A DNA stretch of 64,000 nt from Undaria pinnatifida (GCA_012845835.1 JABAKD010000029.1:11494524-11558523); one strand, 5' to 3'. Positions 32,540 through 44,500 are shown, counted from the stretch's first letter. Made by a program: numbers and translations. Notes: generated by a model not told the origin, from the sequence alone.

Positions 32540-33010
32540 ACACGCACGCACATGGTCCTACCTGTAGCGTTTTGCTCTCCGCACGTTGTCTGCTGTCTGC
32601 CATCTGCGATCTTCGCAAAAAAACAGAAAAAATATTCGTTAAAGAACTGCCTCTGTGGACGTAAATGTATAAGGGTGGGTTGGTATCTAAATTGGTACCA
32701 TTACAAAGGTCCCTATGTTTCCGCATCGATGGACACGCGCACCCAGAGCGGCAGCACAGCAGAAACGTGCGGTATGGTGGGGTGACAAATTATGACAGGT
32801 TCCGACACGAGCAACTCGCCGCAGCATAGCGAGGACACGCCAAATGGTGTCACCTACCGCTGCTGCTGTGCAGAAGGGTTGTAGCGTTGTGCTCTCCACA
32901 TGTTGTCTGCTGTCTGTCATCTGCGATCTTACATAAATGGTGTTGCCTACCGCTGCTGCTGTGGGGTAGAGTTTGTATATAGCGTTGTGCTCTCTTGGTA
33001 TGGTACGGTA
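32540..33010 (+). repeat. Repeated TGTCTGCTGTCTG blocks
   Basis: A ~65-bp block (GTAGCGTTTTGCTCTCC ... CATCTGCGATCTT) occurs at 32570 and 32880, a shortened tandem echo at 32935-32997, and an inverted version at 33525-33580. CACCTACCGCTGCTGCTGTG and TTGCCTACCGCTGCTGCTGT precede two of them. Confidence 0.65.
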
Positions 33011-33061
33011 TCATATAAGAAGAACACCAACATGAACATAAATATAAGGACCGATTGAGTC

Positions 33062-33180
33062 CTAATGAGGCGAGTTGCTTCCGTCTCCACGAGGGGACGA
33101 TTTTGAATCGGACGCAATCAAAACAATCCAGCGTAATTTTGCTTTACTATAAAAAGTAAACAGCAGTGGATGTAGGCGCT
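33062..33180 (+). repeat. ~120-bp direct repeat H, copy 1
   Basis: TGAGGCGAGTTGCTTCCGTC...CAGCAGTGGATGTAGGCGCT recurs at 33640-33768 with ~85% identity. Confidence 0.85.
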
Positions 33181-33639
33181 GATGGCACCACGCTACGATC
33201 CTGCCGCCGCCCAGCAGCGGTCCAGCCTCCTAGGATTAGCAGCCTGCAACTCTATGCGCGTGTGGCTGCTGTTGTAGAAGCTGATTCTTTGATCGGAGCG
33301 GGCCATTTGTCACCCCACCACACCCCATATTTCCGCTGTGCTGCCACTTCGTGCGCATCTCCATTGCATGTCCATAGATCGCGCCAATTTGGTCGGTAAT
33401 ATAGTGACCGTTTTAATTTTAATTCATGTACAAACCCATCCTTACATTGACGTCCAAATAGACAGAGTGTTTTTACGTACATGACAGAGGGGTAATCATG
33501 TTATGGGTCGGAGATTTTGCTCACACCACAGATGACAGGGACCAGACAACATGAGGACAGCACAACGCTACGTGTACAACGTTGCCACAGCAGCAGTAGT
33601 AGGATACATCATGTATGTGCGCGTGGCGAGTCCTCGGTA

Positions 33640-33768
33640 TGCTGAGGCGAGTTGCTTTCGTCTCCACGAGAGGACGATTTTGAAACGGACGACGATCTAA
33701 ACAATCCAGCGTATCTTTTCTTGAAATCAAAAAGCAAACAGCAGTGGATATAAGCGCTGATGCTCCAT
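33640..33768 (+). repeat. ~120-bp direct repeat H, copy 2
   Basis: Matches 33062-33180 (TGAGGCGAGTTGCTTTCGTC...CAGCAGTGGATATAAGCGCT). Confidence 0.85.
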
Positions 33769-34769
33769 GAGAACGGGCTTCTCTGTCTCAGCAACAATAG
33801 AAGCCCTACAGTTCCTCATTCCGTGCACTCTCTGCCACGAACTGGCGGTGAAGGGGGATGATTGCCCATCCTGGCGAGCATCACTCGTCGTTAAGTTCAA
33901 TATCTGGCTCAACAAGACACGAGCAGTACCTATTCTGAAATTGCTGATTTCCATACGAAACAACAGGAAACAAATAAAAAACATCAAAACCACGATAGAA
34001 AGACGGCGCACGGAACAACTGCTGATTTGTTTTTTTGCCGGTTGAAAATCCACCTGTTCGTCCTTTTATTTTTACCACGCAAATTTTACTGCATAAGAGT
34101 CGCCCGTATAAAAAGTCCCCATCCTACGAATACTGGCGCTGGACACGTACGTACGTACTGATGGGATTACCACTTATTTTCGGTTCTCCACCACGACGGC
34201 GAGAGAGCGAACCGTACCCGAAAGGGCGCCTCCCCACACTCCGCTTCTCGAGCTGCGGACAAGAGCATAGTTTTTGCTACCGCCAGGTACATCTTATTTG
34301 CCCACAGACAGTCAGATGTTGGATTTTGGGTTTCGTTTTTGCGCCACTCCCTTAGGCACTTCCCGGAGGGAAACCTTGTAATTCGTATAATACTCCGTTT
34401 ACAGCCAGTAGCGCGCGACGTTGAAACTCTCAACCACGATTTGGAGACAGCTTCGTGCTTTTTTTTCCGGTAACAACGCTTGTTTTGGACCGGGCGCGGG
34501 CCAGGTCCCGTTTAATTTATTTACATGATGACTAGGGGCAGAATTTGTCGTGCCCTAATAATGCCCGTATCCAAACAAGTACCAGGTATTGATAGGTTTC
34601 GTGCAGAAGTCGAGCAAAAACGTTTCGCGTTTTGTATTCGGTAAATAATCCCTAACGGAGTAACTGTTAATATTAATACATTAATAATCAAAAATAGCAA
34701 GGACAAGAAAGCCAGGCTGAGATTTGCAGGAAGTAAGAAATTCGCGAACCGCTATTATATACTAAAAGA
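33769..34769. other. No gene recognised
   Basis: Contains the inverted partner (34325-34385) of 32052-32110. The minus-strand frame 34433-34167 reads FPSGKCLREWRKNE, echoing GSKCLGEWRKD from the 32.05-kb copy, so the repeat may have been coding once. Otherwise unremarkable. Confidence 0.4.
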
Positions 34770-37700
34770 AGGGGAACCATGGGTTAGGCTTAGCTGTTAG
34801 AGAGTCTATCGTGGCAGGGATGGATAAGGGCGAAGTCGCGGTTGAGTGCATCAGTGCTAGACTGATGAAGGTTCGCATCCAACTCAAAGGGAAATCTAAC
34901 GGTGTGTCTTCATTGTAGGCTATGCTCCCACTCTCGACAAGAGCACCAGCGAAAAGGATTACTTTTGGAATTCACCTGACGAGGTGGTCAAGGAGGTACG
35001 CAGTAGGGACCAACTCCTTGTCCTGATGGACGCAAATGCTCGTACAGGCATGAGAGGGATCGAGTGGACCGGCAGCAAGGTATTGGGTGCATACGGACGT
35101 GACGAGCTGAACGACAACGGAGAGCGACTATTGACTCACGCAACTGATAACAAACTCGCCCTCCTCAACACGTACTATGCTACACCTGCTCGTAGTATAT
35201 CGTATACATTTCAGAGCCCTAACCGAGGAAAGGCCCAGTGCAGACTTGACTACATACTGATACGGCAAGTGGATAGACGATTGGTACGTAATGTCACTGT
35301 GCGGACCCCACCCAGGGAGAACGCCGAGTCGGACCACAACCTCGTGATAGCAAGTGTTCGCCTCTTAGGCCGCATCGCACCAAATCGTCCAAAGATAGTT
35401 ATAAAAAACCGGCGAGCTTTTGATCTACAAAGATTAATGGCGGACCCGCATCTACGGATGAATCTGCAAAATGCGATAGCAGCCAACCTTGCCTCTCCGA
35501 CACCCGGTACTAATGCCGGAAGCGTTGATGACATGGCCTCATTACTGACCGAGACGAAACTGTCAAACGCCGCCGACATAGCGCCTCCTATTCGGCGAAA
35601 ACAAGTGCCGAGGGGCTGGTTTTCGACCGAGGAGACGAGAGCGGAAATGAATGCACGATGGCAGGATAGGGAAGACGCGAGGAAACGGGTCCGTTCTGCT
35701 CCACACGATCGTGGTCTACGAGAAGCCTTGAAGGCGACCATCAAACAGCTGAAACGCACGCGGGCGGAAGCTGTTCAGAGGTTCTTCGAAGATTACGTTA
35801 GCCAAATCGAAGGGCGTATCCGAGAAGGTGATCAATTTGGCGTCTACAAACACCTCAAGGGGATGGATGTGGAAGGGAAGAGGACGTTTAACTCGCAGTA
35901 CATCAAGGACGAGGAAGGTCGATTGCTGCGGGATAATGCCCTCATTCGCGAGCGGTGGGTGAGGTGGTTTCACAAACTGCTTAACACCAAGTCGCCGACC
36001 CTTGATCCGAGCATTGTGGACGAGCTTAAGCAGTGGCCCCCGTGCAGACCACTGGACGATGTCCCGTCTAGGTACGAAGTAGAGGAGGCGATCCGGGCGT
36101 TGGCGAACCGAAAGGCGGTAGGGCCCGATGGTCTCCCGGCCGAGTTCTTGAAGGTGACGACAAAGGAGAATGCAACACCCTCGGAAACTTCCACGATATC
36201 ATCGTCGCTGTGTGGAGGGGGGGTGGCGTACCGCAACAATGGAAAGATGCAACGATTAAGGTGCTTCACAAGAAGAAAGATCGGACTGAGTGTGGCAATT
36301 ATCGTGGCATCTCCCTCGTGGCTCACGCCGGCAAAGTACTCCTCAAAGTCATCGCGGGTCGCCTGAGTGACTATTGCGAACGCGAGAACATTCTGCCGGA
36401 GGAACAGTGTGGCTTCAGAACCCAACGCTCGACGGTTGACATGATGTTCGTAGTACGACGACTGCAGGAACTGGTGCGGAAGGACACCCCCTTGTACATG
36501 TGCTTTATCGACCTCACCAAAGCATACGACTCCGTCGATCGAAGCCTTCTGTGGGATGTCCTTGCTCGTTTTGGCGTGCCACCGAGAATGCTCGCCGTCA
36601 TCCGCCAATTCCACGACGGTATGCAAGCATGCGTGCGGCTGGATGAAGGAGAGTGCTCGGATAAGTTCGACGTGGGGCAAGGTCTCAGGCAAGGATGCGT
36701 GCTTGCGCCACTGCTGTTCAACATGTTTTTCACGGCGGTACTGCGTGTGGCCGAGAAACGCTTCCTTGCTGATGCAGCCATCACGGACAACATGGTGCAG
36801 CTCCAGCGAAAGGAGGAAAGCGAGAAGAAGGGCACTTTACGCACAGGCAAAGTCGACGGACGGAGGGGGAAGGAGGGGGAGGGGGTGCAGAGATTGTGGG
36901 GTATGCTGTACGCGGACGATGCGCGCATCGTATCGCGATCATCAGAAGGGCTGGAGAGGATGATGACGGCGATCGTGACTGCGTGCTCGTCGTTCGGGCT
37001 TACAGTATCCGAGGCAAAAACAGAGATAATGTGCCTGGAAACCAAAGGCGGGGGAAAGGTGTCCTTCACAATCAATGCAGCCGGCCAGGTAAACGAACAA
37101 TCCAGTTTGTATACTTGGGCGGGGCTATCACCGCAGACAAAGACCTTAGCATTGAAATAACGCGGCGTCTTCAGAGGGCCTGGGCGTGCTTCCAGCGGTA
37201 CGAGATGGAAATCTATGATCGCCCGGGTGTGCGTTTACGGTTGAAGGTGCTGTTGCTCAAAGCTGAGGTGGTCGAGACACTGCTGTACGGTTGCATGACG
37301 TGGAGCCCGAAGAAGCCTGATTATGACAGGCTACGACGGGTTCACCGCTCCATGCTCCTCCGATGCCTTGGATGGCGGAAACGGAAGCGCGACGACCACT
37401 CCCTATCGTACGCCTACGCGCTTGCCCAGACAGATTCCGAGACCGTTGAGGCGATAGTGCACAAACGGAGGATTTTGTTTGCGGGATTCGTGGCACGTAT
37501 GGGGGAGGAGCGTGTGCCACAAATGTTTGGGGAGTTTGTTGGGGGTAAGGGCTACTCAGGGGGGCAAGAGAAAGACTGGATGGATCACCTGAAGGAGGAT
37601 ATGTCGGTCTTTGGAATGAAATTCGAAGGATGGCGAAAGGCTGCTCAGAAGGCTGGCAGATGGTTTCGAAGAGTAGAGGAGGGAGCCGAGTTGTTCATGC

Positions 37701-38085
37701 GGAGTTGGCATGACACGGAGAGACGCAACGCTGCAGAGCGACGCGTAAAGGCTGCGGCAGCGCCATCCACCGTTGGCATCTCTAAGCGGCCGGGGGGAGG
37801 GGGAAGGGGGGTGGGCGGGGAGGGGACTGGGGGAGGGGGAGAGGGGGGAGGGGGAAAGGGAGGAAGGGGGGAGGGGGTAAGGGGGAGCGTCATGCCCAAG
37901 AGACTGAAGTCTGGGTTTGACCATCATCGTATTGAAAGTTGTGGGCCTTCTAATGGCCGTCATAAGATAGCATAAGACCGCCCTGACTTCTTCACCATGT
38001 TGCGTTCTCTCCCAGGTGCCATTGATGATGGACGTGATACCCTCTGTTAGCCCAATGCCATCCTTGGCCAGTTCCTAGGGTCTGC
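34770..38085 (+). mobile_element. APE-type non-LTR retrotransposon (LINE), 5'-truncated and frameshifted
   Basis: From the 5' end: an apurinic endonuclease domain beginning LAVRESIVAGMDKGE, with GYAPTL (34918), DANARTG and the catalytic SDHNLV (35328); then reverse transcriptase with [14 protein letters not shown] (36107), [10 protein letters not shown] (36504), [14 protein letters not shown] (36679) and YADDARIVS (36909); then the thumb with LLYGCMTW (37280). The style fits RTE-like or related APE LINEs; the exact clade is not fixed. Frame changes lie near 34910, 36150 and 37095, so it is dead. The C-terminus contains a Gly/Arg-rich tract (37790-37890). The last frame stops at 37975, leaving ~110 bp of 3' sequence before a pyrimidine tract. 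The first ~30% of the endonuclease domain is missing and no target duplication was identified. Confidence 0.92.
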
Positions 38086-38086
38086 T

Positions 38087-38282
38087 AGTATGACATTTTT
38101 CTTTCTTTTTCTTTTTCTTTTTTCTTTTTGTCTCTTCTTTCCTTGCTTTCTTATCTCGTCTTTTCTTGCTTTTCTTGTCTTTTTCTTCTCTCTGCTTGCC
38201 TTTTTCGTTTTGTTTTGTTTCTCTTCTCTTTTCTTTCCTTTCCTTTATATTCTTTCCTTTTCTTTGTTTCTTTTCTCCAATT
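38087..38282 (+). repeat. Long polypyrimidine tract
   Basis: About 190 nt of almost pure T/C (TTTTTCTTTC-type), the complementary strand being purine-only. It starts ~110 bp after the LINE stop codon and may be its degenerate tail on an inverted neighbour or an independent microsatellite. Long Lys/Phe ORFs here are artefacts. Confidence 0.9.
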
Positions 38283-38379
38283 GACTTACGCCTGTCGTGC
38301 GTATGCGTAGTGATAGATACTACGTGTAATATATACGTGGTAGTCTTCCTTGGGTGGCAATCGGGACAGTTGGTTTCTC

Positions 38380-38625
38380 CAGGCGTGAGTAGTGAGACGT
38401 ATGCACCGGCCTGGACCTGGCACATCGTAGACTTACTCCCGATTTCACTTTTATATGTTTCTGGTGGAGGCATGAATTGCGTCAGCTGTGATATATGCGT
38501 GTACCACCTTGGGTTGTGTGTGTTTTTCCCTGGGGTATTCCTCAGCTCCAGAGTGACTGGAGCCTGTCCTGTGACCACGGACTTGATTATGCGAGTTAAT
38601 GTGAGAACAACAGCAACACAAGTGG
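38380..38625 (+). repeat. Dispersed repeat A, copy 2
   Basis: CAGGCGTGAGTAGTGAGACG to GATTATGCGAGTTAATGTGA, then a short ACAACAGCAACA tail. About 85-90% identical to 22341-22640. Confidence 0.88.
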
Positions 38626-40844
38626 ATAATATTATTGTGTGGAAAGCTCACTTCATCGTATTGATCTGTTAGTATAATAAATCCAGCCTTCCTTGTTGCC
38701 GGCATTCCTGGCCCTAGTTAGTTAGGTGTCCGCTCCATTGCTCGTGTTGTAGTAAGCTCCTACGCCGATGCGGAAACAGTTCCAAATATTATTACTCGCC
38801 TACTCGCATGACAGCCCTGTGGAGATCTATCAGCCCCGTATAGGAAACGCCGGACAAAGACTTAGAATTTCATGTTTCCTTTCTTTTTCGGCCCCGTGCA
38901 CGCCTATTAACAAATTGCCTTGTTTTCTCACATTAACTCTTGTAAAAAAATCTAGAGTCCGTGAGTCACACAAAGGTAGGAAGATCCGAAAAACCAAAAG
39001 AAATCAAAATTCGTCCGGCAAATGCTACGCTTTCCCGCCTAAAACGCACGATACGTAGGCGCACAAGTGAAAAGATCCAATGTGCAAACTAAACTCACAT
39101 GGGCGCGGGTATCCACTCAACCACAGCATAGAGTTCCCCCGTTCCCAAAACTAGCCAACTCGCAGCTACAAACTACAGCGGTTGGGCTGTCTGCACCGTA
39201 CGAACCGCACGGTAATCGTGAGCACAGACGAACGCGCCTGCTGTCTGGAGTGCTGTCAAAGTGACGACCCGCGGGCATGCAGTGAATCAAGAGCAATCGA
39301 ACCAAAAACCACAATACAGATATCAACGATCGCCCCGCCTTTACGGGTTATTTGACAGGTTGCAGCACAGCTACGACGCCCGTGCCTGACAATTGAAAAT
39401 TGCGGGGGGTCGTTCCTCATGAAGGGTATACAACTCTTCTACAAACTCTAAAAAATCAGTGACGTAAGTAACATGTTGTGCTATTGCCTCGTAAAAAAAC
39501 CCTGAAAAAAAGACGATCGCTGCTCTCATGATAATGGTGTGCGTGCGGGTCGTGGGTCTCCGTGTGCCATCCTCCTTCTGTGGTTCTCCATGGCCGCCTC
39601 ATCGCCTTCGCTCACTCGCCCCGCTCCTTCGCACTTGCTCTCGTTGACACTCGATTCCAATCGGTTCCCCTTCCACCCCGTCCCAAAAAAAACAAAATGC
39701 TTCACGCAGCTTACGGTGCTGATCTGAAAAACAAATATGATCGTTCAGGGAGAGTTCAATCCGTCGCTTCCCCGCCCGTCGACGGCCAGTCGCCCTCCTC
39801 CTTCGTCGTCAAATCCAGCCTCCTTCCCGCGCAGTTCCCTCCACGCAAACCGAGACTGCGCCGTAGCGTGGCTGCCTCCGCGCACGAGCATCCCGATTGA
39901 GCATTGCTGCTCTGCCGCTGCTGCCTAAAAAGACGCGCGAATCGTAGGTGACCATGCCTAACGCACCACGTACGACCCAACTCTACCACCACGCCTAAGC
40001 CTAGCGGCCACACGCGGCAGCAAGAAGGTATCACTCCTTGAAGGCGAGTCCGGCCTTACACCCGCCAGAAAGACGTGTATCCATACCCAAGCGACACAGC
40101 CGCAGTGTCATATTTTGGGTCGTAAATATAGATAACGGTTAATGACATAATTAACATGAAATGGACTTTACATTATACTCGACACGCGTATCTTTCGAGC
40201 GAAAAACACTCGCTGAGGCTCAACATGGTGTAGGGTGACTCGTGCCATCTTCGAACGTGTACAGGAGTAGTGTTGCGCAGAGCACCACACGAAGGACGAT
40301 AACACTGTCCTCCATCGACGAGATGCGGCGCTATTCAGTGTGGTACCGCCAGAGGTCTCTGCTCGGGACAACTTCGTACGGCATTCTGTTCGCGCAAGGC
40401 TGCGCTCGTGCTGCTGCTGTGGTGGGCGTCTTGTGGCGTGTTTTTTTCAGGAACCGGTCAGAGAAACACTGCCTAACTTTGGCTGGTACCTCTAAATACG
40501 TTTTTTTTTTGCGTAGCGACACGCCCACCCACCTGCTCTACTGGAATCTCCAAGCGCCACTTGGCTTAGCTCCTACTCGGTCAGCTGTTGTCCCCGGCGT
40601 GAAGGCTCTCTTGCGTCATAACTAATGGTTGTAGGTTTCGCAAATAATTTGAGGCGTATTGTTTTGGGAGATTCGTATCCCCTGCCAGAAAAAAAAAAAA
40701 AATGCGGAAATAACAGCAGTGACACATTCATTCACCACCCTGCAGGAAGTTTTTTCTTTTTTTTCATCCTCCGGCGGATGGGCAAAAATAAAGCCACACT
40801 TCCACCTATTTTTTTCAGGAAGCTTTCTAGGGCAAGTCACGGCG
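38626..40844. other. No gene established
   Basis: Overlapping ORFs at 39540-40034 on both strands are Pro/Ser-rich and none is convincing. 40100-40290 resembles the 31-kb GTCGTAAATATAGA repeat, including AGAGCACCACACGAAG. T- and A-runs at 40441-40510 and 40689-40702. Confidence 0.4.
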
Positions 40845-41442
40845 ATGCTTCTGTTTTTTCTGTTGCTGTGCTGTGCAGCTCTCGGGGATTCATTCGCCCC
40901 GAACGTGGCACCTCCTGCCTCTAGGTGTGCACTCGGGTGGCACGACGCTGGAAGGTGCCATGTGTCTCGGGCGTGGCTGGCTTCTCCTTGGTCAGCATCG
41001 CGTGCCTTGTCGGGTACTAGACGGGATTTGGCGATCTCGCGCGAGATGAGCGTACGTGCCGACGACGGAGGCGGGGCGACACACCCGGGGAGAAGTGTCT
41101 GCCATCGGGGCGACGGAAGCCGAGGTCGAGGCTGTCGGGGAGGAGATCTGGGCCGTGGGCCAAGAGATCGAGAATGCCGAGGAGGAGATTCGGGCTGTGA
41201 AGGCCGCTTTTTGTGGGGGACCTCCATATCTCGGCATATCTGACCGCGACCTCCTCTTTAAGGAAAAAAAGAGCCTCCAGAAGAAAAAGGAACAACTCCG
41301 GGAGGAAAAGGAGCAGCTCCGGAAGAAAAACGAGCAGCTCCGGAAGAAAAAGGAGCAGCTGCTCCGGAAGAAAAAGGAGCAACTCCGGGAGGAAAAGGAG
41401 CAGCTCCGCAAGGAAAAGGAACGTCAACCATTAATAGCATAG
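40845..41442 (+). CDS. Putative plastid-targeted coiled-coil protein, exon structure uncertain
   Basis: ATG at 40845 starts MLLFFLLLCCAALGDSFAPN: a signal peptide whose predicted cleavage site is followed by S-FAP. The ASAFAP motif with Phe at +1 marks bipartite plastid import in stramenopiles and other red-plastid secondary algae. The next ~60 residues are Arg/Ser/Ala-rich, as in transit peptides. From about 41056 a different frame encodes an acidic helix (EVEAVGEEIWAVGQEIENAE), a short PPYLG linker, and then heptads KKKEQLR/EEKEQLR to a stop at 41442. The two frames would need an intron (a GTACGT donor-like word lies at 41050) or a frame break. The heptads are encoded by a 21-bp minisatellite. 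Function unknown; the targeting idea rests only on the presequence. Confidence 0.45.
41285..41425 (+). repeat. 21-bp minisatellite encoding coiled-coil heptads
   Basis: About seven units of CGGAAGAAAAAGGAGCAGCT with GAGGAA variants, each exactly one heptad (xKKEQLR). One unit carries an extra CTG-encoded Leu. Confidence 0.88.
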
Positions 41443-41794
41443 GCTTCAGGTACGCAGGCATAATATATATGCTGTGAGACAAACCGTGAAGAGAAGGCCC
41501 TCGTCCAACGGGTGCTACGTAGCTGTGTCAGAAAAAAATAGGTTTGACATGTTTTTTGTTGTACGTGTTTCAGAGCAAGGAAGGGTGTTCGGTTCCTGCC
41601 TCTGGAGCTGTGGTGATGTCTTTTACCTGCAAAATTGTGCAACGGCGTATTCATGGGACCTTCATGCGTGCGTCAGAGCTTGAAAGTTGTTGGGCTTGGA
41701 CGCGAGCGGGTTGAACGTTGTATGCAAAGGAACTCTACAACAGGCTCCTCCGTGAGTCCTGTCTCACAGCGTGTACCTTCTGAGTTTCTCCACG
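41443..41794. other. No gene recognised
   Basis: Ordinary-looking spacer; ORFs short and unsupported. Confidence 0.4.
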
Positions 41795-41860
41795 TATTAT
41801 AAAAATACACTCCAGCTGTGAGATCGAAGATTTGGTCGAAACTCATCTTTGCAAGCTGTG
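41795..41860 (-). repeat. Dispersed repeat D, minus-strand copy
   Basis: ATTATAAAAATACACTCCAG ... ACTCATCTTTGCAAGC matches 21525-21600 and, in reverse complement, the plus-strand copies. Confidence 0.65.
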
Positions 41861-41974
41861 TGTGATACTCCGATCGCGTGTATTACGGGTTGTATGTCCT
41901 CATTAAGGACCTAGGGTCGGCGACTCCCCTTGGAACTGCAGTGTAGCTTATCAGGGTCAACAGGGTGATGTTTT

Positions 41975-42220
41975 ACGCGTGCGACGATGGAGGTAACACG
42001 TTTCGTCTCAAATGATTTCTGAATGACGGGGCTCCTTAACCCAAAATCGTCGGAACTAGGTCAGTTTTTTTTCATGATGCTCGTCGTATACCACATCCAT
42101 CGAATTTTTTCATCCGGTAGCAGTTTTATTTTATTCACAAACAGTTTTTGGGAAAGGTCTTGACCTCCCAAATTTAGGAACCTGAAAAAAAAAGTGGTGT
42201 ACCTCTATCGTACAACGCGT
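41975..42220. mobile_element. MITE family F, copy 1 (~246 bp)
   Basis: Begins ACGCGTGCGACGATGGAGGT and ends with the inverse of ACGCGTTGTACGATAGAGGT, giving ~20-bp imperfect inverted repeats. Body ~75-80% similar to 56676-56933 (shared GGGGCTCCTTAACCCAAAAT). No ORF and no clear target duplication here. Confidence 0.8.
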
Positions 42221-42239
42221 CGTGAGTCAGTCTGTGCGC

Positions 42240-42560
42240 GGAAAATAGGGGGACAAAATCTGACAGCTGTGGAAGGAAATACATCAGTTTATCAAGTATA
42301 TCGTGTAAGTCGTATAACCGGTGAGGGGAGGGCGGGGTTTTCAAGGGCGTGGTGTGGTAAAAGGTGGTTATTGCGGGGTTGATCCTCTCTAAATCCAGAG
42401 ATCTGTGATGCAGTTACCGTCACCCAAATGAACAGATTCTTCTCTCTTGCAGTAGCTCACAGTCCAAGGCATAAGGTTTTTTTTATCGTCTTCATTATTA
42501 CTTCTGTCGGATGAGATAGGGAGACGAGGTGCACTGACAGAGGGGGGGGGCGGTGACCCT
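42240..42560. repeat. LTR-like repeat B, copy 2 (partial), with adjoining repeat
   Basis: 42366-42560 matches the start of repeat B (TGTGATGCAGTTACCGTC ... GGTGACCC), then diverges. 42255-42350 (GTTTATCAAGTATATCGTG ... GAGGGCGGGG) resembles 60805-60885. It lies beside the low-coordinate end of the first Ty3-type fossil, where its 3' LTR would be expected, but homology is too short to prove that. Confidence 0.5.
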
Positions 42561-43062
42561 GCTGTGTGGACGCGCCTTGTTCGGTGCATCTTCCGCCGTC
42601 ATCACCACTCTTGCCAGCTGCCATCCTGCGCGAGTGATTTTGAAAATTATATGTACGATCCGATGATGCCACGTGAATATACTCCTGGCCTTCCCCTAAC
42701 ATCGCAGCATACTGTGTAATTCTTTGCTACATGTCTTTCTCCCTTATCACACTAGCATACGCTTGGCAAGTTGAACTCTATATCGTCGGTATTTCGCATT
42801 TTCACCTCCAATTTGTACCGGTTCACTCGCCCAATACCGCGACATTATGCTACCGTACTGTTCAAGGTCCGTCTCATGTTCCCAAGTTTTACTGTTAATT
42901 CATCCCAACTGGTATAGTATTGTACCGCATTCTTTCCTCGTAAACCTCTCGAAATCCTATATTTCGTACGTAATCGTTGTGGGCTTGATACGATAGTTGT
43001 CCAATTCCATACAAACGTCTTCCGCAGTCAGGTGGAAAGGCGGCGAACGCTCAGAATATTTA

Positions 43063-44500
43063 TTAAGTACGAGGTACATAGCTACCTATTGCCCATGGCA
43101 GAAATTTCGGTACTTCTGCGCCCTCGTGGGGATTGTAAGACTTCTTGCACCTATACATAGATACTCTGGCATTAATTTCTCGGCCGGGCTCATCCTTCCT
43201 GACCCCCAACAACAACAAATTGGGTCCAACCTTTTTCCCATCGCTAGTTGTTCCCGGACCTACAAACGAAATCTCATAAGGGCCAGTGCAACACTGCGCT
43301 AATTTAGCGCTTAAAACAAATTTCTTACTTCTTGAATCCGTTTTTCTCGTTTTTAGCGCATGTTTACGAGTACCCTCCCGATATGGTACTGCGGTCATCG
43401 TATACCCAGACCCATCCTCCTACTTCAAACTTGGGGCGCTTTGTTACTAACTCTTCAAGGTTCTCATTAGCAGCCTCATGTCTAGCCTTGGTAAGACGGT
43501 CTTCCTCCTTGACTAATTGGTATCCCTTAATTTCTCTCTCTATCATGAGTTCCAGGTATTCCAATTGGTCCTGTTTCAGACCTTGATGACCTCTCACCCC
43601 TCGCCCTTCCAAAATAGTCATTGGTAACCTCGGATATCTCCCCAAATGCACCTCGTTGGGAGCTAGACCCGTACATCTACTAACATTGTTGTGTGCAGCT
43701 GCTGTGTGCATCAACATAGCATCCCAGTTCTTTTGATCGTCTGCAATTAAATATGACAGCATCTGACAAAAAGAGTATGGTTCAACCTCTCAACCGTTCC
43801 ATTTGTTTGGGGATGATAGGAGCTATGTAGTAAACTTCTTGACAGCTCCAAAGGTCTGGTAAACAGCTTTACTTGTGAAATAAACTCTGTACCTCGATCG
43901 GATAAAAAGGTGTGTGGGCACCCTCATCTCGGTATGTAGTCATCCACTATTCGGGCAGCACAGCCTTGAGTTGTTTTCTCTTCCTTTGTCATAGCATACC
44001 CTTCTGCGTGTCTACTGAATAAATCCATATCAGTAACACATACGTATTGCCTCGCTCTGTCTCCGGCAGTGGTCCTAATGAATCAAAAGAAATCTTCTAT
44101 GCCGGGCGAGTAGGAAGTGGTAAGGAATCCAATGGCCAGCGGACGGTATTGCGTGCCGTTTTCCTTGCTAGATAATTATAGCATCTCCGTATCCACCACT
44201 TTACACTATCCACCTTACCAACCCACCAATAATATCTTTGCAACATGTTTAAAGTCACCTTCTCACCCAAATGCACTGCTTCTTTGTGAGTACAATCCAT
44301 AACCCATGGTCTCAGCAACAACGGCACATAGGTCCTCACAGGCTCATCTCCCAGCAATCGCTCGAATCGTCCAGGCTTCCTGTCATCACGGTAGGCAGGT
44401 TCCAGTGTTAAACTCCTCTCTAAAAGTTTGCGTGTATTTGAGAGTTCCTTTAGCTCCCCTTGTGAGACCAACCGCTTTATTTCCGATATCTCTTCTGCAT
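43063..44500 (-). mobile_element. Fossil 1: integrase region
   Basis: Shows an N-terminal zinc-binding-like segment (HKEAVHLGEKVTLNMLQRYYWW, shown only in part, near 44300-44240) and, near 43700-43600, the NVSRCTGLAPNEVHLGRYP motif typical of the end of the Ty3 integrase core. A basic C-terminal domain follows (FEVGGWVWVYDDR near 43420). Broken; part of the element above. Confidence 0.75.

Noticed and set aside
35250-37075. Long minus-strand ORFs of up to 240 residues
   Set aside because: Antisense shadows of the LINE endonuclease/RT coding region.
37556-37963. Pro/Ser-rich minus-strand ORFs
   Set aside because: Antisense of the LINE Gly-rich tail.
38075-38578. 167-residue Lys/Glu-rich minus-strand ORF and Phe-rich plus-strand ORFs
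   Set aside because: Products of the polypyrimidine tract.
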